DNA of 64,000 bases from Henckelia pumila (taxonomy: Eukaryota; Streptophyta; Magnoliopsida; Lamiales; Gesneriaceae). The stretch lies in contig NW_027331831.1 of the NCBI RefSeq assembly GCF_033568475.1, forward strand, positions 3,410,001 through 3,474,000, written 5' to 3'. A program made the position numbers and the translations under genes. Below, in pieces: positions 46,093-58,057 of this stretch. The stretch's first letter is position 1. Every line of letters starts with the position of its first letter. The notes below the pieces were generated by a model. That model saw only the letters and a program-made list of their open reading frames with translations. It made no database searches and was not told the DNA's origin.

Positions 46093-48807
46093 TTTTCTTC
46101 TCCGATCCTTGTAATACACAAAACAAGAAATTATTATATTCTTGATCAGCAACCCCAACCACTCATGCATCTTTCGTAACACACACCATTGCCATGATTT
46201 AGACTCGGTCTCCAGCCATCTCCGATCGACATTTTAGCCAAGATTTTGTGATTTCTTTTATAACGTGTAGATCTTATGTACATACTTACCCTAAGGCGTC
46301 GTTTATAAGGACGACGATGAGTTAATCAACATATATATTTAGATTTTAGATAAGATATTATATATATATATGATTTCAAAAATAATTAATAGTCTAGTAA
46401 ATTTTAAATCTTGTGTTTATTGTTTAAAATTTTTCTATAAAATTCTGCTTATGACTTCGACTTCTCAAGTCTTAAATACAGAACATATGAAATATCTTTT
46501 TTATTTCAGATTAATTTTTAAAATTATAATAGCTGTGTGATAGGAATGTATTAAAAAGTGATATTTTTTATGATTTGAGAAAAAAAATATATCACTTGAA
46601 TAATGAAATTATTTGTTTTTGCATTAAAATAAATTGTAGTGGTTGAAAAAAAATGAAAATATTGAGTCTTATTTATTGTTGTATTACTCTAAATTCATTA
46701 GATTTTCAAATGAGTTTCAAAATATATTATAATAAAATATATTATGTTTTTTTATAATAATATATAATTTATGAAATTAAATTCAAGTCCACCCTAATTC
46801 TAATTCTTGGATCCGTCCCTGTGTAAATCGATACCTAAATATATTTGTCGCCCCGTATTACAGGCACTCAAATGCTCAATGTGACCTGGCCGGTGAGTAC
46901 GTATGCTACTTTGTCCCGCAAGTTTAATTTGAGAGATAGCTCGCGTGCATCGATCACTTCTTTGTCGATTAATATTGCTATGATATCGTTAGACTAGTAA
47001 TTACTCCAAATTCGTGTTCGATTTACCGTTTATAGTGAAAGAAAAGTGTTGTCAAGGTGATTATTGAAGACGAATGAGGTGCAAAAACACAAGAGAAACA
47101 AGTTTTCTTCTGCTTCATGAGCTGTTTTAGTAGGGATCATTAATTGATTGGCCAAAAATGAGTCTAAAGCATGCATAAAACGATAACCCCGGAAATATAT
47201 TTATATGTAACTAAGATATATATTAGATCGAGGCACGAGTATCTGCAAAAATATAGAGAAGCACACAAATTGAATTTACACTAATCAAGGGTCAAACATG
47301 CATGCACATAGTTAATTGTCCAACAATTAAGCATTAATCTTTTCGATATATCCTTTGATTCCAACATTTTCCTTGGACATAAATCTTATTCGTGTATCTA
47401 TTTTTTCTACAAAATTTTCACTAAAGTCCACAATAATCCTCAATTATTACCAACATTTGTCCATTTCACGTGAGTTTCTTAGACAAGGGCTAGCTGTTAA
47501 TTGAAACCAAAGTTTCAGGAAATGGCCCTTCATTTTTATAATGATGACAGGAAGGGATTTGGATTTTGCTATAATTTTTTTTCACTATGCCCATCATCAA
47601 GCCGTAACCATCGCCAGAATTTAGCATATTGATATGGATGCCAATCAGTACGTACGGGTAAAACGGGTGTTTGACTTGAACCCAACCTATAATTAACTCC
47701 CCTTTTGAAAATTTTCTTTAATACGGGATTTTATGGTTTTCCGATATTTTTAACATTCAATCGATATTTTGTATATGAATTATTGGATTGCCTTTAATAT
47801 TTGGTTGAAAGTATGTCATAGGCTTTGTTTTGGATTTTTTTTAATAAAAAAATCAATTTTTTTAAAGTTATAAATGTACAAGTTCAAAATTTAAAATATC
47901 AAAAAAATATTACAAATACAATTTTTTGATGAGACTGATGTTTTAATTTGACGGATAAATATAGCTTTCGGACATGTGTTTAGGTTCAAATGAGTTGAAA
48001 CGGATTTCAAGTACCTCAAAATTGTAACGGATCAGATTTCAGATCCTACTAAACTCGACCCAAGCACGACCTGTTGTCATCCTTCTAGCATCGCATTTAT
48101 AGTTGGGGAATATTATGAGGTGTTCATGTGCAGCGGAATTTCCTTATTTAGCATTCAATAATCGCTTGTATATATAGATCCTGTTAATGCTGATTGGCTG
48201 AATCAGAGACTTGAAAGCTAATTTCTGAGGCTTTTCTTTTTCCCCCAACACAATAAAGTTTCCATGGAATTATAAACATTGTTTGCCCAAAGAGACGGCA
48301 GATTTCGATCCCCAAATGAAAAAAATGAAAAAAAAAAATTAAATAAATAAAAGTATAGAATCAACCTGAAATACCAAACGGGTCTATGTCGATTCGGCGC
48401 TATAATTTTTATCGTTTTGCCAAATGAAATGAGAAAGAGTAGAGGGTTGGTGTTGTGAACTTTAAAAATGAGAACATAACACGACAAAGGCAACTGCAGA
48501 GCATGTGGTTGCACTTTTTCCTATATAACTAATCCATACCAGTTTTGTGAAAGATATATTATACTATTTCTCACATCTCAAAGCAACCGCCACTCCACTC
48601 TTGCTTTCCAGCACTTCTATTTCTTTACAAAAACAAACACATGATATTATACTGCACTCCCCTTATATCACCTAAACTGTGCAACCACTAACCACCACAC
48701 ATTTACACATGGACCCGGCGCTATTCATTTCAAGATTTACCAAAAGATAAATACTTATTTGAAATCTCATGGTATCCATTAGGAGTGAAATGAAACTCCA
48801 TATTTTT
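46086..48807. other. Gene-free spacer
   Basis: I found no protein-coding or RNA gene. A minus-strand 98-codon frame near 48218-48514 has no recognisable features. Confidence 0.5.
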
Positions 48808-49147
48808 TGGAGTGTTTGCAATCACTAAAAAAAATGATTTTTAGTTTTTGGCTTAAAAAAATTATTTTTGTGTGTTTCTTAAATCTAGATTATGTGTTAG
48901 CTTATGCTTAACTTAATTGAAATCCAAAAGCTAGTCATGTGGTGATTATGATTCTACAAAAGTCATTCTAATAAGAAGGTCATTGTTAAAATCATTTTAA
49001 TCACTTATTTATCAAACACTACCAAACTTTGATTTTTAGATTTTCACATTTGTTTCCAAACACTATTAACTTTTGATTTTTCTTAACTTTTTTATAATCT
49101 ATAAATTAATCAATTATACAAAATCAAAATCTATTGCAAACACTCCC
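48808..49147 (-). mobile_element. MITE with GAGTGTTTGCAA terminal repeats, copy 2
   Basis: The ends GGAGTGTTTGCAATCACT and ATTGCAAACACTCC are inverted repeats. The body matches 20080-20402 in the opposite orientation. Both copies keep full length (about 320-340 bases) and differ moderately. No clear target duplication is visible here. Confidence 0.75.
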
Positions 49148-49919
49148 TTAAAATCAATCAGAGGGAGATTCTCCACCTTGGGTCCGCCCACACATCATGG
49201 ATCAAGTTATCCGCTGGATCGACTTTTTTTTTTTCCCTCACAATTTCACAACCGATTACCACAACCCACATGACATGATAGGAATTAGGACATACAAGCC
49301 AGAAGAATACCACATGTTTTGAAACAAACACCACGGTGCTGTGTTTGCCCTGTTTACTGCAGGAGATTTCGGAAAGCTCAGATTGTAATATGGTTAATTG
49401 ATTCAAAGACTAATGTGTGAGATGTTCAACTCACTTTACAAGTTGGATGCGTTTTTCAACGCTCGTAAGGCCTTTGAGATTATGGAATGCATATGTGCAA
49501 CGTCCTATTCAAAGCCTATGAAACCTATATTGAAATGTGTTGAAGATCGTCCTCTAATTAAACTACTCACCAAGCAAAATGTGAAGAAACAAGATCAACC
49601 TAATAGCCAGCATTCATTGAGTGTAGAAAATGGATGCATTTTTTTTTTTTGGATGGGTGAGAAAATGGAAGCTTTAGTTTATCATAGTATATTATATCAA
49701 ATGGAAAAATTATGGGCACACAGAATCGGAGTATAGAAAACTCAGAAACTGACTTATGATGAATATACTTGTTACAGAGATTATTATTCATCCAAAAAGA
49801 TGCCCTCTTTACATTTTACGAAGTCATATGTTCCTTACAATTCATGCTGCAGAATTCCAGCACACTGCACTTGAGTCTGAGAACGGATCTACACCAGGTA
49901 TTATAGTGGAGATCTTGGT
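49148..49919. other. 3' flank of the ORM1-like gene
   Basis: It probably includes the 3' UTR near 49920. A 112-codon plus-strand frame at 49398-49736 has no recognisable domain and is not called. Confidence 0.5.
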
Positions 49920-52900
49920 TCATTGATCAGCATTGATGCCAAAGATACGAACTTTGTGCATATGTGGGAACTTGGCAACCACGAGAATAAAAACTGCCAG
50001 CGTATTGAAGAAGATCATAGGGTATTGATAGTCGGTTGTATGCGAGGCTATCAAGTACCTGCCCAAAAAAATAGGACGACGTGCGTGAATAGATATTAGT
50101 AAAGAAACTTTCTATTATTTTTATTAGCCAAGCCACAGAGCACAAATAAAATAGAAATAGAAGCTCCTCTATAATTAATCAGAAAAGGGACACGCATGTT
50201 CTATATCTCAAATTAAAAAATGAAGTTCATGTTTGTATTACTTTAAAAAATAACACACGATGCAGGTATTGCCAAAACAATAAGCAAAAAGTTTGTATTG
50301 CACAACAGCATTGATTTATTTGCTGAGAGGAGATTCATCATGCAGTATTTGTATGGTGATCTGCAAAAAAGTTGCAAAACTCAAATATAGCTTAAAGTTA
50401 ATCATCTCATTTTTCATTCTCTGAATCCAGGCATCAAATTTTATCCTTCTTCTCCAAGACATTCGTTTATAGGAAGTTAAAAAATTATAAAGACATTAAG
50501 CTTTCCAAATCACATTTCTACATTTTTCCACGCCAAGTTAAGCTTTTAAGTAGATTCATTCACACGTTCCATGTATATCCCATCTTTAAGTCGAGCACCT
50601 TTACAGATAGCTGAATATAAAGTTTACATCCTCTAGATACCACATTTTAACCTATATACTGCAAACTCTGAATCTATTCAAGCTCAATCCTTCCAGATAT
50701 CACATTCCTACCAACACATATCACAAACTTCGTATCATTCTACAGAACTCCAAACAACTAAGGAAAAATATGTTCACTCACAGGTTAACGTGCAGTTATT
50801 TTAATCTAAGGTAATGAAGATATGTAGCTCTCTCAATCCTTAACCTCTTATGAATCAGTAAAGAGTAATGGTAAGACTGATAAATTGATTATCAACGATA
50901 AAAATGTATGGTGACCGCATCATAAGAAATATAACTAATCAGAACAATATACAATTGATAGTATCTAGAGAGCACTTACAGTACAACAGGCACGACCGTT
51001 AAAAACTTCCTATTACGGGTGAGCTGTTTCCCATTATCAATTTGCTCCCACCAAGTCAACCTATTGTAGATACCCTGATCATCTGAAAACGGTGTTCCCT
51101 TCTTCCAATGAAAGAAGTGATAGGTGACCTGGATGTAAGCCATAGTTACAAGAAGAAAGCAATTCAAAAGCATAGTGACTGTGAAAGAAAATTTCCTGGA
51201 AAAATGCACCATTTCTATTTAATTCACATACACTAGTATAAGCAAGATCTAAAATTTCAATAATGAATAGTCTATAGGCCTGCGTAAAAATGACAAGCAC
51301 CGTGACAAAATATAATCTCCATTGAGTTTTATCAGAATAACTATCATATAATTTTAAGAATGATGATAACTTGAGTACGTAGGCTAACTTCATGCTTAAT
51401 TTTCCCCATGATATTTAATCCAGCATGATACTCTGAAAGCTCAGACATCTTTCAAGGTCATCCAATCTGTACCATACTACCATCAGAATCATATCATATT
51501 CATATCAAATAAGCACAATTCTATGTGAAGTATACTTTGGCCAGTCAATTTTGGATTTAAAAATCCATACTAGTTCTTTCTATGCTTTTGGCATAGATAC
51601 CAGTTGGAATAAATTTCAAATATATCCAACAAATATATCCAATATCGATGTATTGTAAAACTTAGTTCCACGAAATTTTATTACATCAATCCAAACCTCC
51701 CAAATTCATATATAATAATAAACATATTATATTATATTTATGACAGAAAAAAACAAATTGAACAAAGCCAGTCTGGGGCTGAGATAAGCATGCCCAGACA
51801 TCAGAAAAAAGCCTAAACAACAGTAAGCCACAGCCCGGAATCAATCGACTTAAATCGAATTTGATACGGATCCTATCCACTGGAAAATTTCATTCTTACT
51901 AATTCTAATATCATTAATGATTGAATCGAATCAAAGATTAGACCATTTCCTATTATTAACACTTTAAGCTTCAGATTGAAAGGATAAAAAATACAACCTT
52001 TCCCTAAACTCTCTCATCCCTGGCCGGATCGACTATTTATTTATCTTTTTTTTTAGTGCAATACTATTTATTTATCTTCCTAGTGAATATATGGGAAAAT
52101 CGTTAGACGATTTGACGAAATAATATACACTCAACAGACAATATTGATAAATCTGCCCAATATAATTTGGGATACGGAAGCTGTAGAAAGAGATTCTGCT
52201 CCACCCATCAAGTCTATGACAGACCTCCAAATTTAAGTTTTGAGCTGCAAATGCATTTAAGTAATCAGGCGAGTGTTACCAAATTTAGCTCATTTGCCCT
52301 AAAGTATACGTTCCTAGAAAGCAATCTTCTCAGATATTTAGATAAACAAAAATTTAATTATTAATTTTATAGGATCTTTTTTTTTTTATTATTAGTAGGT
52401 ATATTTTGAGATTGTTAAGCAATGTATTTTTTTTTTACGAAACAATTATTGCGAGTAAATAAACTCACAATTAACTTACAAATTGTTGTGATGCTCCGTC
52501 AAACAGTAGAGATTGTCTTACGTTTAAGATAATAATAATTTCCAGTCCCATTCACGAGAACAACTCATTGCGACAAAATAACAAACACTATTGTAGATAC
52601 CATGGTCATCTGAAAAAAGTTTCCCTTCTTCCAATCAAAAAATTGATAGGTCACCTGAATGTAAGTCATAGTTACAAGAAGAAAGCAATTCAAAAGCATA
52701 GCTACTGTGAAAGAACATTTCTTCGAAAAATGCACCATTTCTATTTAATTCCCATACACTATTATAAGCATCAAAATATTTCTTCTATAATCAATCGGTA
52801 TAAACATCAACAAGACAACAACTACGAATTGGATTAGTTTCTCATCAACAAATAAGCTCTTGGTCCACTAAAATCATGACTAATGGAGCCTAATGGAGAG

Positions 52901-55393
52901 ATAGTTGGAGAAGTGACAAAACCCTGTACTTTTCATTACAAAACCAATAAACCGGAAAAAGATGGATTATTTTGTGAAAGAATTTTTGGGTCTATCAAAA
53001 ATGGAATTTGTGTTTGTGGAAATTATCGAGTCATCGGAGATGAAAAAGAAGACCCGAATCTTTGTGAACGCGGAATCGAATTTGTTGATTCTCAGATACA
53101 AAGATACCAAATGGACTACATCAAACTCGCATGCCCAGTAACCCATGTGTGGTATTTAAAGCGTCTTCCTAGTTATATTGAGATCTAAAATTTCTAATGA
53201 ATATTCTACGAGCCTGCGTAAAAATGACAAGCATCATGACAAAATACAATCTCCATTGAGTTTTATCAGAATAACTCATATAATTTAGGAATGATGGTAA
53301 CTTGAGTACGTAGGCCATTTTCATGCTTAATGATATTCAATCCAGCGCGAAGACATCCAACACGATACTCTGATAGCTCGGACATCTTGCAAGGAAAAGA
53401 ACAAGTTTATTGGACAATAGTAGCTAAACAGCTTAAAGACAAGCCAGCAGAGACATAAATCGTTAGAAGCTGGACAAGTTTGATTATTAGACTAGAGGAT
53501 TCCAAAGAGGAGATGTCGAGATGAAATCCTAACGTCAAAGAGATCGAGGTGGATGTAGTAAAATTAAGAGGACAGCTAAGTTAGCACAGTCGCCCTTAAG
53601 TGCTATAACCAAATTCCAAATGGTATGGACTAGAGTGGACAAAGAATTCCACAGTTGATCGTGAATCTTAGAGATAGACAGCAGAGAAGATGTTTTGGCC
53701 AGAAAAGGCAGGTAACAGAAATTTAAAACCATGTCTATTTCATCTCTTGGAATATAATGAGGATTTGAATAGAAAGTATGGAGCACTGAATGCAAAATAT
53801 GAACTACAGGAAAAGTTGAGGATGTGCCGATACAAGAATTTTTTTTTACTTTTTGGCTACATTTAAAATGCTAAGGATCAGGGTTTGGCGCCTGGATTTG
53901 ATCCTTGGAAGATTCAAGGTCACCCGGTCTATAACTAAGATGAAAGTTTGAGAGTTTGAAATTCTTGTTTTTGAAAATATGAACCCAAATCCGTTTATCT
54001 GTGTATCCAAACCTTTAAAGCAGCAACACGCCTACACCAACTCAGAAACTCCTCGACCATTTCTTAATATCTGAGGAATTTATCCCTTCACTCACATATA
54101 TCATCTTACAAATGATAGAATTGAAGAGCAAATGCAGTCACTTACTATGTGACTCGAAGCTCAAAATTTGTACTTTTGTGTAGGTCAATCTGAGTAAAAT
54201 GGTCCAACACATACATATTTTGGGTGGCACCTAAGTTGTATGCTAGTATGCAGCCACATAGTGTAAGTGGGGGTCGGTCAGCAAAGTTCATCGTAGATCA
54301 ATAAATATGATGGTTTTGTTCTACAGAAGAAAGGAGGATTGAAATGCATGCACAATGACTATTTGTATAATTTTTTGTGTTCTTTATATTTAAACTTCTT
54401 GGTTTACTTGTAATTGAATAATATCATGCAAGCTTTAAAAAAGTTCAACAGTTGGCCAGGCGCTGTGTTATCAATTGGAAATTTCACAACTTAGTAAGAG
54501 CTATTTTTGGCTTGCACAGTACTTCCATGTTCAAATATGTCAATTGCTTGACTTATTAAAAATCAACTACCTTTTAAGTCTAAAGGTGGGAGTATTCCTT
54601 TTATTCTGCCAAAGAACATTGGCTTTGCCCTTTTTTTCACGTATAACATTTAAAGATTACTTCCTTTGTTCTTCTTTCTGAGCAGGATGATGGTACCATT
54701 GAGATGAAAAACTTTATGCAAGTGGTGTTATCAGAAAGAAAGATTTGTATGAACTTAAACGGGTTTAGAGTAAACTGCTAAAATTTTCATAAACATGGAT
54801 ACATAAATATGTATGCAATCGTAGAATATGATAACAAAATTACTCAAAAAGACAAAGAAAAAAAGAAAAGAATGTGATAATAAAAGGAGCCAATTTCTTC
54901 GCAAAACATTCACATTCACCTAGTCTTACACTAAACCCACTTAAATCAATCCTCGAGATGCAAAACCATTAAAAAGAAATATCAAATAATCAAACCTAAA
55001 TACCACGAAACACAGCCATAAATTTCATCATCTCATCGATGATTCCAAGAGAAAATACACAGACTATTATGAAAACCAAAATCAGCATCCATCTACTCCC
55101 TACCAGCACAAGCAATCGATTGCGAAAGATTTTAAACAAGCATCCGCGAACAGATACAAATTAATCCATCCAAAGATTATTAAAAAAATGGAATCAAAGA
55201 AACGTACGACGAAATGGGAGAGATGAACAATTGTCCATGCCATGCCCGAAGAACACCCGAAGACCGAGAGCACGACCAGCCATGAGAAGAATAATATGAG
55301 GATGTAGATGGTCCATACACCAGGATACATGAACCACTCCGTATTCCGATTCAGATCCGTCGGCGGCGCTGCCTGCACATACAAATTCGCCAT
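49920..55393 (-). CDS. ORMDL: ORM1-like (ORMDL) protein, serine palmitoyltransferase regulator
   Basis: Three exons: 55208-55393, 50980-51128 and 49920-50058, with GT-AG junctions in phase, giving 157 residues, the usual plant length. The family signature is clear: [33 protein letters not shown]-like, [20 protein letters not shown], then [10 protein letters not shown] and a KVRIFGIN end. Hydrophobic segments lie at about 25-46, 51-68, 102-118 and 125-142. ORM proteins sit in the ER membrane, bind serine palmitoyltransferase and restrain sphingoid-base synthesis. Exon 1 ends ...SHFV before GTACGT; ending one codon earlier would lose the conserved second Val. Intron 1 is 4,079 bases and holds a broken duplicate of exon 2 and a plastid insertion; intron 2 is 921 bases. 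Confidence 0.95.
52032..52078. repeat. 16-bp direct repeat flanking a T-run insertion
   Basis: ACTATTTATTTATCTT occurs at 52032-52047 and 52063-52078. The 15 bases between are seven T then AGTGCAAT. It lies in ORMDL intron 1. Confidence 0.7.
52588..52770 (-). pseudogene. Intronic duplicate of ORMDL exon 2 region, part 1
   Basis: It matches 51061-51244, covering the first two-thirds of real exon 2's 5' half and the intron just upstream of it. The decoded remnant ([11 protein letters not shown]) still shows the source, but the reading frame then fails and the rest of exon 2 is missing, so it cannot replace the real exon. It retains an acceptor-like CAG. Confidence 0.88.
52771..53180 (+). other. 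rpoC1: Plastid-derived insertion (NUPT): rpoC1 5' end
   Basis: Decodes to the start of chloroplast RNA polymerase beta' subunit: INRYKHQQ near 52788, then [68 protein letters not shown] and RLPSYI. It covers roughly codons 1-128 of rpoC1, all within its first exon. Small lesions near the start and several substitutions show it is not functional and not very recent. The 410-base insert interrupts the intronic ORMDL duplicate cleanly at the point matching 51244/51245. The first dozen bases may be plastid sequence upstream of rpoC1. Confidence 0.92.
53181..53395 (-). repeat. Intronic duplicate of ORMDL exon 2 region, part 2
   Basis: It matches 51245-51463 (AGATCTAAAATTTC, CCTGCGTAAAAATGACAAGC, CTCCATTGAGTTTTATCAG, GGTAACTTGAGTACGTAGG) and continues part 1 on the other side of the plastid insert. 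The duplicated unit is therefore about 400 bases of source sequence. Confidence 0.9.
53396..55207. other. Remainder of ORMDL intron 1
   Basis: No nested gene, plastid or transposon sequence is recognisable apart from the parts listed. A minus-strand 86-codon frame at 53535-53795 has no known features. Confidence 0.5.
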
Positions 55394-55810
55394 ATCGGAT
55401 GATCTCAGTCACAATCTTCCACCTACAAAACTGTTTACAATGGTTATAGCTTGAATCTGAAACGAAAAATCAATTGAAAAACTATCAATCTGATGCGTTG
55501 CGTGGGTATCAGATATGGGTTGAAGGCATGTGGTTTCAGCGGAAGAATCAATTGGGGAACCCAATTTTGTCGGAGGTTAGGCTTAGGTTAGGTTTGGTGG
55601 GTGGGTCGGAGCCCAGCAGCACAAAAAATGTTGACTCGAGTCGGGCTCAGCTTAGGAATGTAATACTTGTCACCAAATTAATTTTTTAAATAATTTTGCG
55701 TTTACATTCTTACTTAATTAATTAAATAAATTATTAGTTAGTTAGGTATTAAAAAGGTATAGATAAAAGAATAATAATATGGTATTCTAATTTCTATTAG
55801 TAAATTTGAA

Positions 55811-55842
<32 letters not shown>

Positions 55843-55934
55843 GTACTAAATTTTGATTTTAATCAACACCCTTCGAGTAATTCTTATTCAACTAGCCAAA
55901 AATGCACACATTTTGTGTGTACAAAATAAATTTT
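55394..55934 (-). promoter_or_regulatory. ORMDL 5' leader and promoter region
   Basis: This is the sequence before the start codon. No TATA box can be placed. A (TA)n tract lies at about 55811-55838. Confidence 0.4.
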
Positions 55935-56236
55935 TGGGAAAATAAGTTTTTTGGTCCATTAACTTGTGCATGTTTTGGTTTTGGTCAATTAACTTTTTTG
56001 ATGTGCGTTTTGGTACACTAACTTTATATTTTCAGTGTTTTTGGCCCAACTGTATACATGTCAATTTTTAATTGGTCCAAAATGATGACATGAACCAATT
56101 AAAAGCTGACACACATACATTTGGACCAAAAAACACTGAAAATGCAAAGTTAGTATACCAAAACCCACATCAAAAAAGTTAATAGACCAAAATCCAAATG
56201 GGCTAAAGTTACTCAACCAAAAAACTTATTTTTCCT
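55935..56236. mobile_element. Long foldback element (MITE-like), about 300 bp
   Basis: The left arm GGAAAATAAGTTTTTTGGT ... ACTTTTTTGATGTGCGTTTTGG ... TTTTCAGTGTTTTTGG is mirrored in the right arm as CCAAAAAACACTGAAAA ... CCAAAACCCACATCAAAAAAGT ... CCAAAAAACTTATTTTTCC. Arms of about 140 bases meet near 56085, making the entire element one imperfect hairpin. Confidence 0.8.
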
Positions 56237-56939
56237 AATTATATGCACGTGTTTGAAGTAAAATACAAAGTGAGCGAAAGGTTTTAGTAGGAAAATAGAT
56301 AAGAATGGGTAATTATAAAATAATATATTTCTGTTCTCAAAGATAATTATTATAATAAGTTCTTCTTTTATATCATAGAATAAATATATAACTAGTTATT
56401 TGCAGATATTGCATATTTATAATATTTTTGTTTTACAAATTATATTCATATTGTAAAATATAAGTTTAATTGATAACAAAATTATTGTTGTGGATGATAT
56501 TAAATTACACAAAAATTATTGTTTCATCTGTCAATTTGGTGACGTGGATTTCTGACCTAATCCTACATTTGAACAAAATTATTAATTAATTGTATATCAA
56601 ATATACTATTTTTTTCGTATATATGGATCGAATCAATCCATCTCATATATACATTTACCCATTGAATTGAGAGATAAACAAATGATTTAGAAATAGAATC
56701 TACGAAAAACATCTCATTCACAAAGAAAAAATATATATATTATGCAACAATTCGAGTAATATTTGTGTGTTATATTAAGGGTAAATTTGAGTAAAATCCT
56801 CATTCACAAAATAAACTTAGTGTTCAGTACCCAAGCTAATAAATCTTTAAATTTAGTACCTGACAAAGCTTTTCTCTTATGTTTTACTCCTTATTGCATA
56901 TTTCTTAAAATAATTTACCATTTTATTTCCCATTTGTTA
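56237..56939. other. AT-rich spacer upstream of the MULE gene
   Basis: No gene is seen. I looked here for a MULE terminal inverted repeat and could not identify one. Confidence 0.45.
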
Positions 56940-57335
56940 TTCTCTCACCTTCATCCCCTCCTTCACGTGCGACTCGGCATAATTCTTCACCACAGAAATC
57001 CCTAAGCCCCAAATCATCCATCGGCCGACTTGGCCCATCACCGGAAAACTTGCCCAACGACCGGCGAAGTTGGGCCTATGTAGTCGCCTTTGCATCGCTT
57101 CAAATTCAGGATCGCTTCGCCCCGTCTCCTCTCCTCCCTCCACTTGTCTGCGATGCGATCGTTGATGTCACCATAGCTCGCCGCCGCCGTAGTCAATCGC
57201 CATTAATACGGGCATACGGACGCTTCTCAACGTTATTGTATCCATTCCCATTCAATTTTTCAGAGTCTCCTTCCTGTTCGATTAATTGAAATTCTCGCAG
57301 GGGCCTTCCGCAGATCCGAGAAGCTTCAACCCGGT
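56940..57335 (+). other. GC-rich leader (probable 5' UTR exon) of the MULE gene
   Basis: Base composition rises sharply compared with the flanks, with CCGGCGAAG and CGCCGCCGCCG stretches. A donor-like CAACCCG|GTTTGCG near 57334 would end a first non-coding exon, spliced to the coding exon at about 58058. Inferred from composition and splice-like sites only. Confidence 0.4.
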
Positions 57336-58057
57336 TTGCGCTCTTTTTTAATTCTTATGTTGTTATGTGCTTGTGTGGTTATTAATTTGTAAAATAGGAT
57401 TTTGGATTGAAATTTGGTGTAGAAAATAGGATCTAGTGTTGCGAGATCGGTATTTGAGCGATTAGGCTGTGGTTTTGTTTTAATTGTAATTCTTCATCGG
57501 CTCATTTCAATGTTTCAATAACTCATCTATATGCATGCTATGTTTAAGCAACATGATTAGGTTGTGGGTATTTCTAATTATAAATCTTCACTGGTTCATT
57601 GCAATCTTCATTGACTCATTGAATTTTTGTGAATACTCGTTATTATAAATAATTAGATATCGTATTATAAACAATTATTGTAATTATTATTTTTAGTACC
57701 CACGCTCTCAGGTTCTTGTTCATGGAGTTGTAAAAGCGAACATGCTCGGCTTGCTTCATAAATCGAACGAACGAACGAAAATAATTACATGATTTTTTTT
57801 ACATTACACTTGATTTCTACACGTATAGATTTTTTTACGTTATGTTATCATATATGTTTAATATATTATATTAAATAAAGTATGTGAATTACTATGGTGT
57901 GCTTTGATTGAATTTTTCTTCAATTTTTGTCGGTTTGGTTGATTTATTTATCTTGTTCGTTTAGTTTTGATGCATTATTTTTGGTTAGTTGGATTTTTTG
58001 GTGTGATTTGCATTATTTTTCTTTGTGGTATTTTAAATTTTCCAGATATTCCAGATC

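Noticed and set aside
49398-49736. 112-codon plus-strand frame
   Set aside because: No domain or splice partner. Lys/Asn-rich composition is expected from AT-rich DNA.
52883-53188. Functional nuclear rpoC1-like gene
   Set aside because: It is only the first part of rpoC1, has no transit peptide, and sits inside an intron on the opposite strand. It is a plastid DNA insertion.
53535-53795. 86-codon minus-strand frame in ORMDL intron 1
   Set aside because: No recognisable family, and it lies in a large intron with no promoter or splice evidence.
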